From assembly GCA_023408815.1 (NCBI GenBank), contig JAEYJO010000068.1, positions 1-63,733 of the forward strand: 63,733 nt of DNA, in the 5' to 3' direction. The notes under the pieces were generated by a model. The model searched no databases, was not told where the DNA came from, and saw only the letters and a list, made by a program, of their open reading frames with translations. How positions within the stretch are numbered: the first letter of the stretch is position 1; every line of letters starts with the position of its first letter. Source of the stretch: Bacillota bacterium (GTDB taxonomy: Bacteria > Bacillota > Clostridia > Lachnospirales > Lachnospiraceae). The translations under genes were made by a program, and so were the position numbers. Positions 1 through 7,885 of the stretch are shown here, piece after piece.

Positions 1-81
1 GAAAGAAAAGGACTCGTGAACGGTACTGATTCAGGTTTCTGGTCACAAATATATAAAATCCCTCAATGGATAAGAAAAATA

Positions 82-148
82 GAGTTAGGATTTGCATCCT
101 AACTCCGCTTTGTCTACGGTCTGAAGATCACTTATAAAGTGATCTTTT
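82..148. terminator. Two hairpins at the window edge
   Basis: Two perfect hairpins follow each other: one at 82-105 (10-bp stem, 4-nt loop) and one at 126-144 (8-bp stem) followed by TTTT on the + strand. They probably end a gene that lies left of the window and may also stop the minus-strand small gene that ends at 155. An open frame runs from base 1 to a stop at 100-102, but it passes through the first hairpin, so I do not call it a gene. Confidence 0.55.
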
Positions 149-154
149 CAAATA

Positions 155-340
155 CTACTTATGCAAGGCTAACATTGATTGCTTGTAATCCATGAGTACT
201 TTTTTCAACATCAAATCAAATATTACAGATTGACCTTCGGCTATTGTCTTATATTGTACGAAGTCATTATCATCCTGAACATCCGAGATGAAACCAGAAC
301 CTTTTTGCGAGTTAAGCCGTTTTGCTGTGCTTTTATTCAT
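155..340 (-). CDS. Small hypothetical protein (61 aa)
   Basis: I do not recognise this 61-residue soluble protein. Its N-terminus is basic (MNKSTAKRLNSQKGSG) and the middle is acidic. It has no signal peptide or membrane segment. The case for a real gene is contextual: a strong GAGGAGG Shine-Dalgarno sits 8-9 nt before the ATG, a TTGCTT-N17-TATAAT promoter lies upstream on the same strand at 467-495, and hairpins follow the stop. The transcript would carry a leader of about 120 nt that contains a long hairpin. Function cannot be assigned. Confidence 0.6.
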   Translation of the reverse strand: MNKSTAKRLNSQKGSGFISDVQDDNDFVQYKTIAEGQSVIFDLMLKKVLMDYKQSMLALHK

Positions 341-388
341 GAAAGATACCTCCTCAAATTTAATTGTATTTTATAAAATCAAAAAAAT

Positions 389-437
389 CACATACCTTTT
401 GTAAATCATCACAATAATGACTTACAAAAAATATGTG
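389..437 (-). promoter_or_regulatory. Leader hairpin of the 61-aa gene
   Basis: This is an imperfect inverted repeat. CACATA at 389-394 pairs with TATGTG at 432-437, and TTTTGTAA at 397-404 pairs with TTACAAAA at 422-429, around an AT-rich loop. It lies between the promoter and the RBS of the minus-strand small gene. It could therefore be an RNA control element or a DNA operator. No known riboswitch class is recognised. Confidence 0.45.
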
Positions 438-466
438 AAATCAAAACCTCTTTAGAATACTTTTGT

Positions 467-495
467 ATTATAGCACAGAAAGAAATAGAAAGCAA
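467..495 (-). promoter_or_regulatory. Promoter of the 61-aa gene
   Basis: On the minus strand TTGCTT (490-495) is separated by 17 bp from a perfect TATAAT (467-472). This is a good sigma-A-type promoter that reads toward the small gene at 155-340. Confidence 0.6.
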
Positions 496-613
496 GAAAA
501 AATTGATAATTTTAGAATTAATCTAAAAAATAAAGAATTATAGATGACCATGAATGTTATGCTATCGCATTGTGAAAAATAATTATAGTAATGAAATAAA
601 GAAAGAGGATGAC

Positions 614-1105
614 ATGAAACATATTGCAATTCTGTCCGCTACTCATGGCTTGCTGCGCGAACATGTCGTGGCAGAGCTGGCTGCAGCTGATTGTATCATC
701 CACGCCGGAGATATCAACACGCCATATGTTATCGAGTCAATGAGACAGCTCGGAAAGGTCTATGCGGTGCGTGGTAACAACGATAGGGATTGGGGGAAAG
801 CCCTGCCTGAGAGCATCACCGTCACTATTGAAGGAGTGAGATTCTTCATTGTTCATAACAAGAAGGATATTCCGAAATATTTGACAAATGTGGACGTGGT
901 AGTTTATGGACATTCCCATAAATATTCGGAAGAAGTTACGGATGGAGTGCTGCTTCTGAATCCCGGGAGCTGCGGTAAACGGCGTTTTAATTTGGAGATC
1001 ACGATGTGCCGCATGATTGTAGACGCAGGGCACTATCAGTACGAAAAAGTACTGATACCCTATGACAATCCCAAAGAGCGATTATCAGATTCCAAACAGG
1101 ATTGA
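614..1105 (+). CDS. YfcE/MJ0936-family metallophosphoesterase, altered metal site
   Basis: This 163-aa protein is a calcineurin-like phosphoesterase of the YfcE/MJ0936 group, whose members hydrolyse phosphodiesters with two bound metal ions. Visible motifs are HAGD (about residues 35-38), RGNNDRD, VHNKKD and YGHSHKY. The first motif is normally SDTHG, in which Asp and His bind metal. Here it reads SATHG (Ala9, codon GCT). A GAT/GAC to GCT change would explain this and should weaken or change catalysis. The ATG at 614 is chosen because GAAAGAGG lies just upstream. The longer open frame from 554 has no RBS. Family assignment is firm; activity is doubtful. Confidence 0.85.
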   Translation: MKHIAILSATHGLLREHVVAELAAADCIIHAGDINTPYVIESMRQLGKVYAVRGNNDRDWGKALPESITVTIEGVRFFIVHNKKDIPKYLTNVDVVVYGHSHKYSEEVTDGVLLLNPGSCGKRRFNLEITMCRMIVDAGHYQYEKVLIPYDNPKERLSDSKQD

Positions 1106-1267
1106 CAATTTGGTCTGTTGAGCGTCGTGGATGAGTTTGGAAAGATTTTGTCATAAATTTTTAATAAGAATAAGAGTTTTTCTATTATAAATCAATATAG
1201 AAAAACATAATGGTATTTGTTATTATTTTTATTAGAGGGGAAAATAAACTTATGATGAGGGATGTAT

Positions 1268-1417
1268 ATGAAAATAACAATAATCAAAATCGAAAACAGA
1301 ATAGTGACGTGCTCAATTGATAAAGACCCATGTTCTTTTATTGATATCGCGCGCAGATGGTTCGCGGAAGATATCCAAGAGGGAGACACGATAGAAATAA
1401 ATATAGTTAACGACTAA
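1268..1417 (+). CDS. DUF3006-like small protein, copy 1 (49 aa)
   Basis: This 49-codon gene has GAGGGA five bases before its ATG. The product begins MKITIIKIENR and contains IDIARRWFAEDIQEGDTIEI, a layout like the DUF3006 family of tiny all-beta proteins of unknown function. A paralogue lies at 29446-29598. The shared 20-residue block is identical in protein while 12 of its 20 codons differ silently, which is strong evidence that both are translated and under selection. The last four bases overlap the convergent MATE gene. Confidence 0.75.
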   Translation: MKITIIKIENRIVTCSIDKDPCSFIDIARRWFAEDIQEGDTIEINIVND

Positions 1418-2742
1418 AATGTTTTCCATTTTCCGGTGCGGTACTGCGAGTAAGAGATTGCTAAGTTAGTCATCCAACCAATGGGAACAGCATACCACAC
1501 CATTGAAATACCAAAATGCGGAGACATAGTAAGTGCAATAATGACCCGAAGTGACAAGTTTGCCAGATTTGCAATGGTAAACATCTTCATGTCGGCAGCT
1601 CCTCGAAGCAGTCCATCGGTACTCATCTTTAATCCTAATAAGATGTAAAAGAAACCCATAAAACGCAAATAGCCGGTTCCGGTCTGAAATGCCAGACGGG
1701 TTCCGCCGCTTCCCAGAAATAATCCGACAATAGGCGTATGGAAGCTTTCCAGTATGATGCAGATAACAACAGCAAATAATAGGATATATCCGTTTACCAC
1801 ATGATATCCTTTTCTAACACGATCCTGTTTTCCTGCGCCCAGATTCTGTGCAGTATAGGACGACATGGCATTTCCTATGGCGGCCATAGGGACAATGCAA
1901 ATACTCTCCACCCGCATAGCAGAGGAAAATCCAGCCAGTACTTCACTGCCGAAACTGTTTACCACCGATTGAACTAAAAGCATACCGATAGCTACGGTCG
2001 ATTGCTGCAGAATGGAAGGTAACGCTACCTTTGACATTTCAGTAAGGGCGGATGTGTCAAAAGCAGTTCCGAGATAGGAAGAGTATTTCTTAAATTCCTG
2101 AATCAGCAGAATAAAGGAAAGTACAACAGATACACCTTGCGCTATAAAGGTCGCCCATGCAGCACCTTTTACGCCAAGCTCCAGATAATATACCATAAAA
2201 ACTGCAAGTCCAATATTGAGCAGAGAGGAGAAAATCAAAAGGTACAAAGGAATCCGAGATTTTCCAATGGCGTTAAATATAGCGGAAATTATATTATACA
2301 TAAATAAAAATGGAAGTCCCCAGAAATAAATCGCAAGATAGTCAGAAGCCATATCAAGTATGTTTTCAGGGGTGTTTAAATAAATCATAAAGGTACGGCC
2401 AAAGATTAGTCCCAATGCAGCTAAGACAACGCTTAATAATAAAAATGATATCAGTGCCGTGGAAGCAGACTGTATCATTTTTTTATAATTTCCCGCTCCT
2501 AAATAATGACTTGTGATAACTGTTGCGCCCACGCCGCCTCCTATGGCAATACAAATAAATACGTTGGTGAAAGAATAGGAAGCGCCAATTGCTGCAAGAG
2601 CATCCTCGCTTACAAAACGGCCGACAATGATTGAATCGGCCATAGTATAAAATTGCTGAAATAAATTACCTATGATCATAGGCAAGGTAAACAGAGCCAG
2701 TGCCTTGGCGGGTTTATTGTTGATTAGATATTCTTTGTCCAT
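1414..2742 (-). CDS. MATE-family efflux transporter
   Basis: This 442-aa polytopic membrane protein has about 12 hydrophobic segments. The N-terminal features of MATE drug/Na+ antiporters are visible (ALPMIIGNLFQQFYTMADSIIVGRFVS near residues 17-44). It exports cationic drugs or metabolites in exchange for ions; the substrate cannot be read from sequence. The ArsR-type regulator upstream ends 26 bp before it, and the two clearly form one operon on the minus strand. The RBS is weak (AGGAAA), so translation may lean on coupling. Length is normal for the family. Confidence 0.93.
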   Translation of the reverse strand: MDKEYLINNKPAKALALFTLPMIIGNLFQQFYTMADSIIVGRFVSEDALAAIGASYSFTNVFICIAIGGGVGATVITSHYLGAGNYKKMIQSASTALISFLLLSVVLAALGLIFGRTFMIYLNTPENILDMASDYLAIYFWGLPFLFMYNIISAIFNAIGKSRIPLYLLIFSSLLNIGLAVFMVYYLELGVKGAAWATFIAQGVSVVLSFILLIQEFKKYSSYLGTAFDTSALTEMSKVALPSILQQSTVAIGMLLVQSVVNSFGSEVLAGFSSAMRVESICIVPMAAIGNAMSSYTAQNLGAGKQDRVRKGYHVVNGYILLFAVVICIILESFHTPIVGLFLGSGGTRLAFQTGTGYLRFMGFFYILLGLKMSTDGLLRGAADMKMFTIANLANLSLRVIIALTMSPHFGISMVWYAVPIGWMTNLAISYSQYRTGKWKTF

Positions 2743-2768
2743 TTTAGATTTCCTATTATTGATTGTAT

Positions 2769-3095
2769 TTAATACTTTCTGTCACATTCGTATTCACATA
2801 TACATTTCGGCGTAAGGGTTTCTTCTGTTTTGACAGAATTGATCTCTTTATTAAATTGTTCGAGTATTTGTTTCATGAAATCAATATTTACAAGATAATG
2901 CATATGATATCCCATTTTTGATCCTGTTATAATACCGGCTTTTTTTAGAATGTTCATTTGCTGAGAGACAGCGGGTTCGCTGATTCCAAGTTTTTTGGAA
3001 ATCGCCCGGACGCAGTAATGGCGTTCCATTAACAGACGAAGGATCTGATATCTGGTAGGATCTGTGATTATATGCAATGCCTGGATAAAATCCAT
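2769..3095 (-). CDS. ArsR-family winged-helix regulator
   Basis: This 108-aa protein carries an ArsR winged helix-turn-helix at residues 10-75 (DPTRYQILRLLMERHYCVRAISKKLGISEPAVSQQMNILKKAG, a split view of the core HTH). The C-terminus has two Cys-rich bits (CICEYEC), which may bind metal or sense thiols. GGAGG lies 8 nt before the ATG. It is the first gene of an operon with a MATE exporter, so it most likely represses that exporter and itself. An inverted repeat just downstream of its promoter is a fitting operator. The inducer is unknown. Confidence 0.9.
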   Translation of the reverse strand: MDFIQALHIITDPTRYQILRLLMERHYCVRAISKKLGISEPAVSQQMNILKKAGIITGSKMGYHMHYLVNIDFMKQILEQFNKEINSVKTEETLTPKCICEYECDRKY

Positions 3096-3128
3096 AGAAC
3101 ATCCTCCTTTTTTCGTCTGTATGAGTTT

Positions 3129-3184
3129 GATTAAGGGTTTTCTTAATCGGATTATAGAATAACCCTATTGTTTGTGTTTGTCAA
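3129..3184 (-). promoter_or_regulatory. ArsR-MATE promoter and operator
   Basis: Read on the minus strand, a perfect TTGACA (3179-3184) is followed after 17 bp by TATTCT (3156-3161); a nearby TATAAT at 3151-3156 is an alternative -10. Directly downstream is the dyad GATTAAG-N6-CTTAATC at 3129-3148, well placed for autorepression by the ArsR protein. Confidence 0.65.
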
Positions 3185-3299
3185 GAAAGGAAAGCGTTTC
3201 CCCTGCGCATTTTATTACTTTCCGCATTTTCAACTCATTCTTTGTAAATATGCCCTTATCCGACCGTGTGTAACCTTGTCAATCGATGGTAAGAATATA

Positions 3300-3343
3300 A
3301 AAAGTCCTGGAATACCGTATAAATACGATAATCCAGGACTTTT
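3300..3343 (-). terminator. tRNA-Trp terminator
   Basis: AAAAGTCCTGGA and TCCAGGACTTTT form a 12-bp stem around a 20-nt AT-rich loop, just 3' of tRNA-Trp on the minus strand. T/A runs on both sides mean that it could work in both directions. Confidence 0.75.
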
Positions 3344-3352
3344 CCCTAAGAG

Positions 3353-3423
3353 CAGGGGCAGTAGGAATCGAACCCACATCGATGGTTTTGGAGACCACTG
3401 TTCTACCCTTGAACTATGCCCCT
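3353..3423 (-). tRNA. tRNA-Trp (CCA)
   Basis: On the minus strand the sequence folds as a standard tRNA. The acceptor is AGGGGCA/TGCCCCT with discriminator G, the anticodon loop CTCCAAA gives anticodon CCA, and the T arm contains GGTTCGATTCC. The 3' CCA is not encoded. It stands alone with its own terminator. Confidence 0.95.
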
Positions 3424-3499
3424 ATAGCCGGCCTTTTTAAACCGCCGAATCATATTATAGCATAAGGATTATTTGATAGCAAGACATATTTTGCAAAAA

Positions 3500-4510
3500 T
3501 CAGACCGTTTTTTTATACTCTTTCGCGGGAGCCGTAGAGGCTCTTTCGATGTATTGGGCGTGGAGCATTGTACGGCTGATAGAAACGTGGTTGATCAACC
3601 CGTTCAGCGCGAAATAGCCGCATTTCCCAAGTTCTGCCCTGTTCTGCCGTATAGTAGTAAGAGGAGGGTCCAAGTGGGCTGAAATCGGCAAATCATCGAA
3701 GCCGATAACGCTGATGTCCTCAGGAACACGAAAGCCATGCATGCTGCATTCCATGATAACGCCGGAAGCAATTAAATCGTTTCCGCATAGGATGGCGGTA
3801 GCACCCTCCGCCAGGAAAGACGGGATGTGATATTTCGCACTCTCGGCAACGTAATAGCCGTATGCGGTCAGCTTCTCGTTGAAGGGAAGGTTATGAGAAG
3901 CGAGACTGTCCAAGTATGCCTGCATACGCTGTTCAGAGACCATGGAGTTGGGAGATCCATTCAAAAAGGCGATGTTCTTATGACCTAAGGAAATTAAATG
4001 CTCCATGGCGATATCGATGCCTTCAAAGCTGTCGGTTCCTACATAAGCCACGTTGGGATTCTTTCTTATATAGTTATCGAAGAGTACGGTCGGAATCGTG
4101 GTGGAATTAAGCTGGCCCATCCAATTATCCTGAAGAGAGAAACCAAGAAGAAAGCCCCCGCGATAACTATTTTTCAGCATATAGGTGTCATATTTCTCCT
4201 GCATCTGAAAAGTGGGATTGATAGGAAGTACGGTAATGTCCCATTTGTCCCGGTATGCCGCCTGCTTAAAGCCTAAGATGATTTCATAGCCGAACTGGTT
4301 GTTTGTCTCATAATCCATATTTTCGATAAAAACACAAAGTTTTTTGTGTTCTTCTTTTTTCATTTTTTTCGTAATATATCCGACTTCAACTGCTGTATCC
4401 AGGACGGTCTGTCGCAGAGCTTCGCTGATATCGCTGGCTCCGTTCAAACCCTTGGATACGGTGCTGACGGATATCCCCAGTTTATTTGCAATATCTTTAA
4501 TCGTTGCCAT
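3500..4510 (-). CDS. LacI-family transcriptional regulator (MalR-like)
   Basis: This 336-aa repressor has the N-terminal LacI helix-turn-helix (ATIKDIANKLGISVSTVSKGLNG, residues 2-24), the hinge helix region, and a periplasmic-binding-protein-like sugar domain that ends with ISVIGFDDLPISAHLDPPLTTIRQ. It is transcribed away from malQ-malEFG-amylase, and the 329-bp gap holds promoters for both directions. The natural inference is that it controls the maltodextrin genes in response to a glucan-derived sugar. AGGAAA precedes the ATG. Family is certain; the regulon is inferred from position. Confidence 0.92.
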   Translation of the reverse strand: MATIKDIANKLGISVSTVSKGLNGASDISEALRQTVLDTAVEVGYITKKMKKEEHKKLCVFIENMDYETNNQFGYEIILGFKQAAYRDKWDITVLPINPTFQMQEKYDTYMLKNSYRGGFLLGFSLQDNWMGQLNSTTIPTVLFDNYIRKNPNVAYVGTDSFEGIDIAMEHLISLGHKNIAFLNGSPNSMVSEQRMQAYLDSLASHNLPFNEKLTAYGYYVAESAKYHIPSFLAEGATAILCGNDLIASGVIMECSMHGFRVPEDISVIGFDDLPISAHLDPPLTTIRQNRAELGKCGYFALNGLINHVSISRTMLHAQYIERASTAPAKEYKKTV

Positions 4511-4607
4511 AAGGTTTCCTTTTCTGTTGTCTGCCGCTTTATAATTTTCAAGCTAATCTTTTTTGCATCGTTTTTTATTCTTTTTATTGTCTTAGATTCC
4601 TATAAAC

Positions 4608-4636
4608 AGTATATAAGTAAAACAAAATGATTTCAA
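4608..4636 (-). promoter_or_regulatory. Promoter of the LacI-type regulator
   Basis: On the minus strand TTGAAA (4631-4636) and TATACT (4608-4613) are separated by 17 bp, giving a leader of roughly 90 nt. Together with the malQ promoter this accounts for most of the 4511-4839 gap; I see nothing else there except AT-rich DNA. Confidence 0.6.
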
Positions 4637-4746
4637 GTTATATTATATTTTCGAATATTTTCTCTAAAGAAAAAGAAATAATTAACAAAAATTAAAAGCA
4701 TAAATCGGTAAAAATGTCAAAAATGATAACAAAACTCTTGTAACCA

Positions 4747-4776
4747 TTGACAAAAACGATAATAAAGTGATAAATT
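4747..4776 (+). promoter_or_regulatory. Promoter of malQ
   Basis: TTGACA (4747-4752) is followed after 18 bp by TAAATT (4771-4776), about 65 bp before the malQ start. The spacer contains AAAACGATAATAAAG, a possible LacI-family half-site. No clear full operator dyad is visible. Confidence 0.55.
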
Positions 4777-4839
4777 TATGTCAGATACGAAACTTTACGA
4801 AAAAATAAAAGATACCGATAGGAGATGGAGGCGAAGGCA

Positions 4840-6330
4840 GTGGGTAAAAAAAGATTTACAAGAGGCGCTGGAATCCTGTTATCGATTACAAGTTTGCCTT
4901 CAGCTTATGGAATAGGGACGTTGGGGGAGGAAGCCTTTCGGTTTGTAGATCTGCTGGTAGATTTGAAACAGCGGTATTGGCAGGTATTGCCGATTGGTCC
5001 GACAAGCTTCGGCGACAGTCCTTATCAATCCTTTTCCGCCTTTGCGGGTAATCCATATATGATAGATTTGGATGATTTGGTAAAAGACGGTCTTTTGAAA
5101 AGAGAAGAAATCGGAAGTTACAATTGGGGCAGCGACGAGCACGATATCAATTATGCCGTTTTATATAACAACAGATTCAGGGTACTGGAGCAGGCGTATG
5201 GCCGCTTTGACAGAAAGAATACGGATTTTCTTTCCTTTTGTGAGAAGAAAAAGGAATGGTTGGAGGATTACAGCCTTTTTATGGCGATAAAGACGGAGTC
5301 GGAGGGCAAGGAGTGGCTAAGCTTCCACAAGGAGCTTCGAGAGCATGAGGCCAAAGCGGTTTCGGCTTATAAGCGTAAGAATGAAGAAAAAATAGACTTC
5401 TGGAAATTCTGTCAGTACAAATTTTTTATCCAGTGGAGCCGGTTTAAGTCTTATGCCAACAGCAGAGGAATCGAGATAATCGGAGATGTGCCTCTTTATG
5501 TGGCTCTGGACAGTGCGGATGTATGGGGACATAGGGGAATGTTTCAATTAGGCCCGAATGGAGTTCCTGACAGGGTGGCAGGCTGTCCGCCGGATGCATA
5601 TTCAGCAGACGGTCAGAAATGGGGAAACCCGTTGTATGACTGGAAGCAGATAGAGAAAGAAAACTTTTGCTGGTGGCGTATGCGGATGAAGGAGAATGCC
5701 GGGCTGTACGATGCCCTGCGAATCGATAATTTCAGCGGTCTTTTGAAATATTACAGCATTCCCTTTGAAAAGGGCGGTGTGAAAGACGGAAAGTGGGAAA
5801 AAGGCCCGGGAAAGAAACTCTTAGACATTATGGAAGAGGAATCAGGCGAATGCAAGATTATGGCAGAGGACTTGGGCCCCTGCGTGCCGGCAGTAAAAAA
5901 GATGCGGGAGAAAATGGAATGGCCCGGAATGAAGGTATTGCTGTTCGCTTTCGACGGAGATATTTCTTCGGAATATCTTCCTCATAATTACATAGACAGA
6001 AATACCGTCGTTTATGCGGGCACACATGACAATGAGACAATTGTAGGCAGTTATCGGGATAAGACAGAATATGAGCTTGCTTTTTTATATGAATATCTAA
6101 ACATAGATTCCAAGGATGCGATTCCGGATGCTTTCATAAGGCTCGCTTATTCCAGCATTGCGGATGTGGTGATTTTGCAGATGCAGGATATTCTGAAGCT
6201 GGGAAACGAAGCGAGGATGAATCACCCTTCTACGGTAGGGAGCAATTGGCGCTGGCGGGTATGGCACGACTGTTTAAGCGAAGAACGGCGGACGTGGATA
6301 AGGACCATATCTACCATATACAGGCGTTAG
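4840..6330 (+). CDS. malQ: 4-alpha-glucanotransferase (amylomaltase)
   Basis: This GH77 enzyme moves alpha-1,4-glucan segments between maltodextrins and releases glucose in the cytoplasm. GH77 features are clear: RGAGILLSITSLPS near the N-terminus, the conserved GDSPYQSFSAFAGNPY block, GDVPLYVALDSADVW, the catalytic Asp in DALRIDNFSGL, the acid/base Glu in IMAEDLG, and GTHDNETIVG. The start is taken as GTG 4840 because GGAGG at 4827-4831 sits 8 nt before it; the ATG at 4825 lies directly against an RBS. This gives 496 aa, a typical size. It leads the maltodextrin locus. Confidence 0.95.
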   Translation: MGKKRFTRGAGILLSITSLPSAYGIGTLGEEAFRFVDLLVDLKQRYWQVLPIGPTSFGDSPYQSFSAFAGNPYMIDLDDLVKDGLLKREEIGSYNWGSDEHDINYAVLYNNRFRVLEQAYGRFDRKNTDFLSFCEKKKEWLEDYSLFMAIKTESEGKEWLSFHKELREHEAKAVSAYKRKNEEKIDFWKFCQYKFFIQWSRFKSYANSRGIEIIGDVPLYVALDSADVWGHRGMFQLGPNGVPDRVAGCPPDAYSADGQKWGNPLYDWKQIEKENFCWWRMRMKENAGLYDALRIDNFSGLLKYYSIPFEKGGVKDGKWEKGPGKKLLDIMEEESGECKIMAEDLGPCVPAVKKMREKMEWPGMKVLLFAFDGDISSEYLPHNYIDRNTVVYAGTHDNETIVGSYRDKTEYELAFLYEYLNIDSKDAIPDAFIRLAYSSIADVVILQMQDILKLGNEARMNHPSTVGSNWRWRVWHDCLSEERRTWIRTISTIYRR

Positions 6331-6489
6331 AACGTTACCATCCGGCCATCAGCTTGTGATGAAACCGCAGGCGAAACAGCAACGTTATAACATCTGGTAT
6401 AAGATGTGCAAAGCACATTTTATATATAAGGGTGAAAAGCCCTGAGACAATATTGAGACAAGGTCAAAGAGAAAAGGAGAGGAAAATTA

Positions 6490-7800
6490 ATGAAAAAGAA
6501 AATGTTAGCATTGTTCATGACAGCCGCTATGGTGGCATCTTTGGCAGGCTGCGGAAGTACGGCAGCTACAACGACAGAGGCTCCGGCCGAGACAACAGAA
6601 GAAGCACCTGCGGGGGAGACTGCTCCGGCAGAAGAAGCGGAAACAGAAGAAGAGGAAGCACTTACCGCTGAAATTCTCGTATGGGGTCCTTCCGAAGACC
6701 AGTCAGCAGACAGCGGCAACTGGCTCCCCACTATGTGCGAGCAATTTGCAGCACTTCATCCGAACTGGGATATTACATTTACCTATGGTGTATGTGCGGA
6801 AGGCGATGCGAAAGCTACTGTAACTCAGGACGTTGAAGCGGCGGCAGATGTATATATGTTTGCAAACGATAACCTTACAGATTTAATCGCTTCGAACGCT
6901 ATTGCAAGATTGGGCGGTGAGACGGAAAGCTATGTTAAGAGTACAAATTCCCAGGCGATTGTAGATTCTGTATCCATGGATGGAGCGGTTTACGGTGTTC
7001 CTTTTACAACGAATACCTGGTTCATGTACTATGACAAGAGCGTATTTTCTGAGGAAGAGGCATCTAACCTGGATACGATGATCGCAAAAGCGAAGGTTGC
7101 GTTCCCTCTTTCCAACTCATGGTATATTGCTTCCTTCTATGTGGCGAATGGATGTACTCTGTTTGGCAACAGCAACGACGAAGCACAGGGGATTGACTTT
7201 AGCGGAGACAAAGCGACTGCAGTAACGGAATATCTCGTAGATCTGGCAGCTAACCCGAATTTTGTAAACGACGCTGACGGTGCAGGAATTGCAGGCTTAC
7301 GTGACGGAAGTATCTCTGCAATCTTCTCAGGTTCCTGGGATTATGCTGCAGTACAAGAAGCTCTTGGTGACAACTTCGGAGCAAGAGAACTTCCTACGAT
7401 TACAATTAACGGCGAAGAAAAACAGATGATGGCATTCGCAGGCTCTAAGGCGATTGGAGTTAACCCTAACAGCGATAATATGCAGGTTGCAGTTGCTCTT
7501 GCAAGCTACTTGGGAAGTGCGGACGCACAGAAAGCACACTATGAAATGAGAAGTATCGTTCCTTGCAATACGGAGCTTTTGGCAGATCCCGCACTTCAGA
7601 GCGATGCGCTGGTAGTAGCACAGAATGCGACTTTTGACAATACCGCTATTATTCAGCCGTTCGTAGCAGCGATGGGCAATTATTGGACCCCTGCTGAGAA
7701 TATGGGTAAAGCATTTGTTAATAAAGAGGTAACACATGCAAATGCAGCGGAAAAGACAGAAGCTCTCAATGATTCTTTGAATACATCGGTAGTGGAATAA
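6490..7800 (+). CDS. malE: Maltodextrin ABC transporter substrate-binding lipoprotein
   Basis: This is a 436-aa extracellular solute-binding protein of family 1. The signal peptide ends in the lipobox LAGC (Cys near residue 21), followed by a low-complexity Thr/Ala/Glu linker to about residue 60. The mature domain has the maltose-binding layout (GVPFTTNTWFMYYDKSVF; FSGSWDYAAVQEAL). It should capture maltose or maltodextrins and deliver them to the MalF/MalG pair directly downstream. GAGAGG lies before the ATG. The 159-bp gap before it holds short hairpins and two AACGTT palindromes (6331 and 6381), possible operator cores. Confidence 0.9.
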   Translation: MKKKMLALFMTAAMVASLAGCGSTAATTTEAPAETTEEAPAGETAPAEEAETEEEEALTAEILVWGPSEDQSADSGNWLPTMCEQFAALHPNWDITFTYGVCAEGDAKATVTQDVEAAADVYMFANDNLTDLIASNAIARLGGETESYVKSTNSQAIVDSVSMDGAVYGVPFTTNTWFMYYDKSVFSEEEASNLDTMIAKAKVAFPLSNSWYIASFYVANGCTLFGNSNDEAQGIDFSGDKATAVTEYLVDLAANPNFVNDADGAGIAGLRDGSISAIFSGSWDYAAVQEALGDNFGARELPTITINGEEKQMMAFAGSKAIGVNPNSDNMQVAVALASYLGSADAQKAHYEMRSIVPCNTELLADPALQSDALVVAQNATFDNTAIIQPFVAAMGNYWTPAENMGKAFVNKEVTHANAAEKTEALNDSLNTSVVE

Positions 7801-7827
7801 CAGACGGTAAAAAAGTGATAGCTTCCG

Positions 7828-7854
7828 AGGTGTCCGTATCTTTTGCGGACACCT
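7828..7854 (+). ncRNA. malE-malF intercistronic hairpin
   Basis: AGGTGTCCG and CGGACACCT form a 9-bp stem around a 9-nt loop, with no T-run after it. Such stems between malE and malF commonly protect the upstream mRNA and raise the amount of binding protein relative to permease. This is an RNA structure within the operon rather than a separate RNA gene. Confidence 0.55.
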
Positions 7855-7885
7855 TGGGGTATCTTTCGCTTCAGGAGGTTACAGC

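Noticed and set aside
1..102. Open frame from base 1 ending at a stop at 100-102
   Set aside because: It runs through a perfect terminator-like hairpin and has no start or recognisable sequence; it may be chance or the tail of an outside gene.
3189..3201. GGAAAGCGTTTCC, a cre-like palindrome upstream of the ArsR-MATE promoter
   Set aside because: It resembles a catabolite-control site but lies upstream of a drug exporter, and a single near-match is weak evidence.
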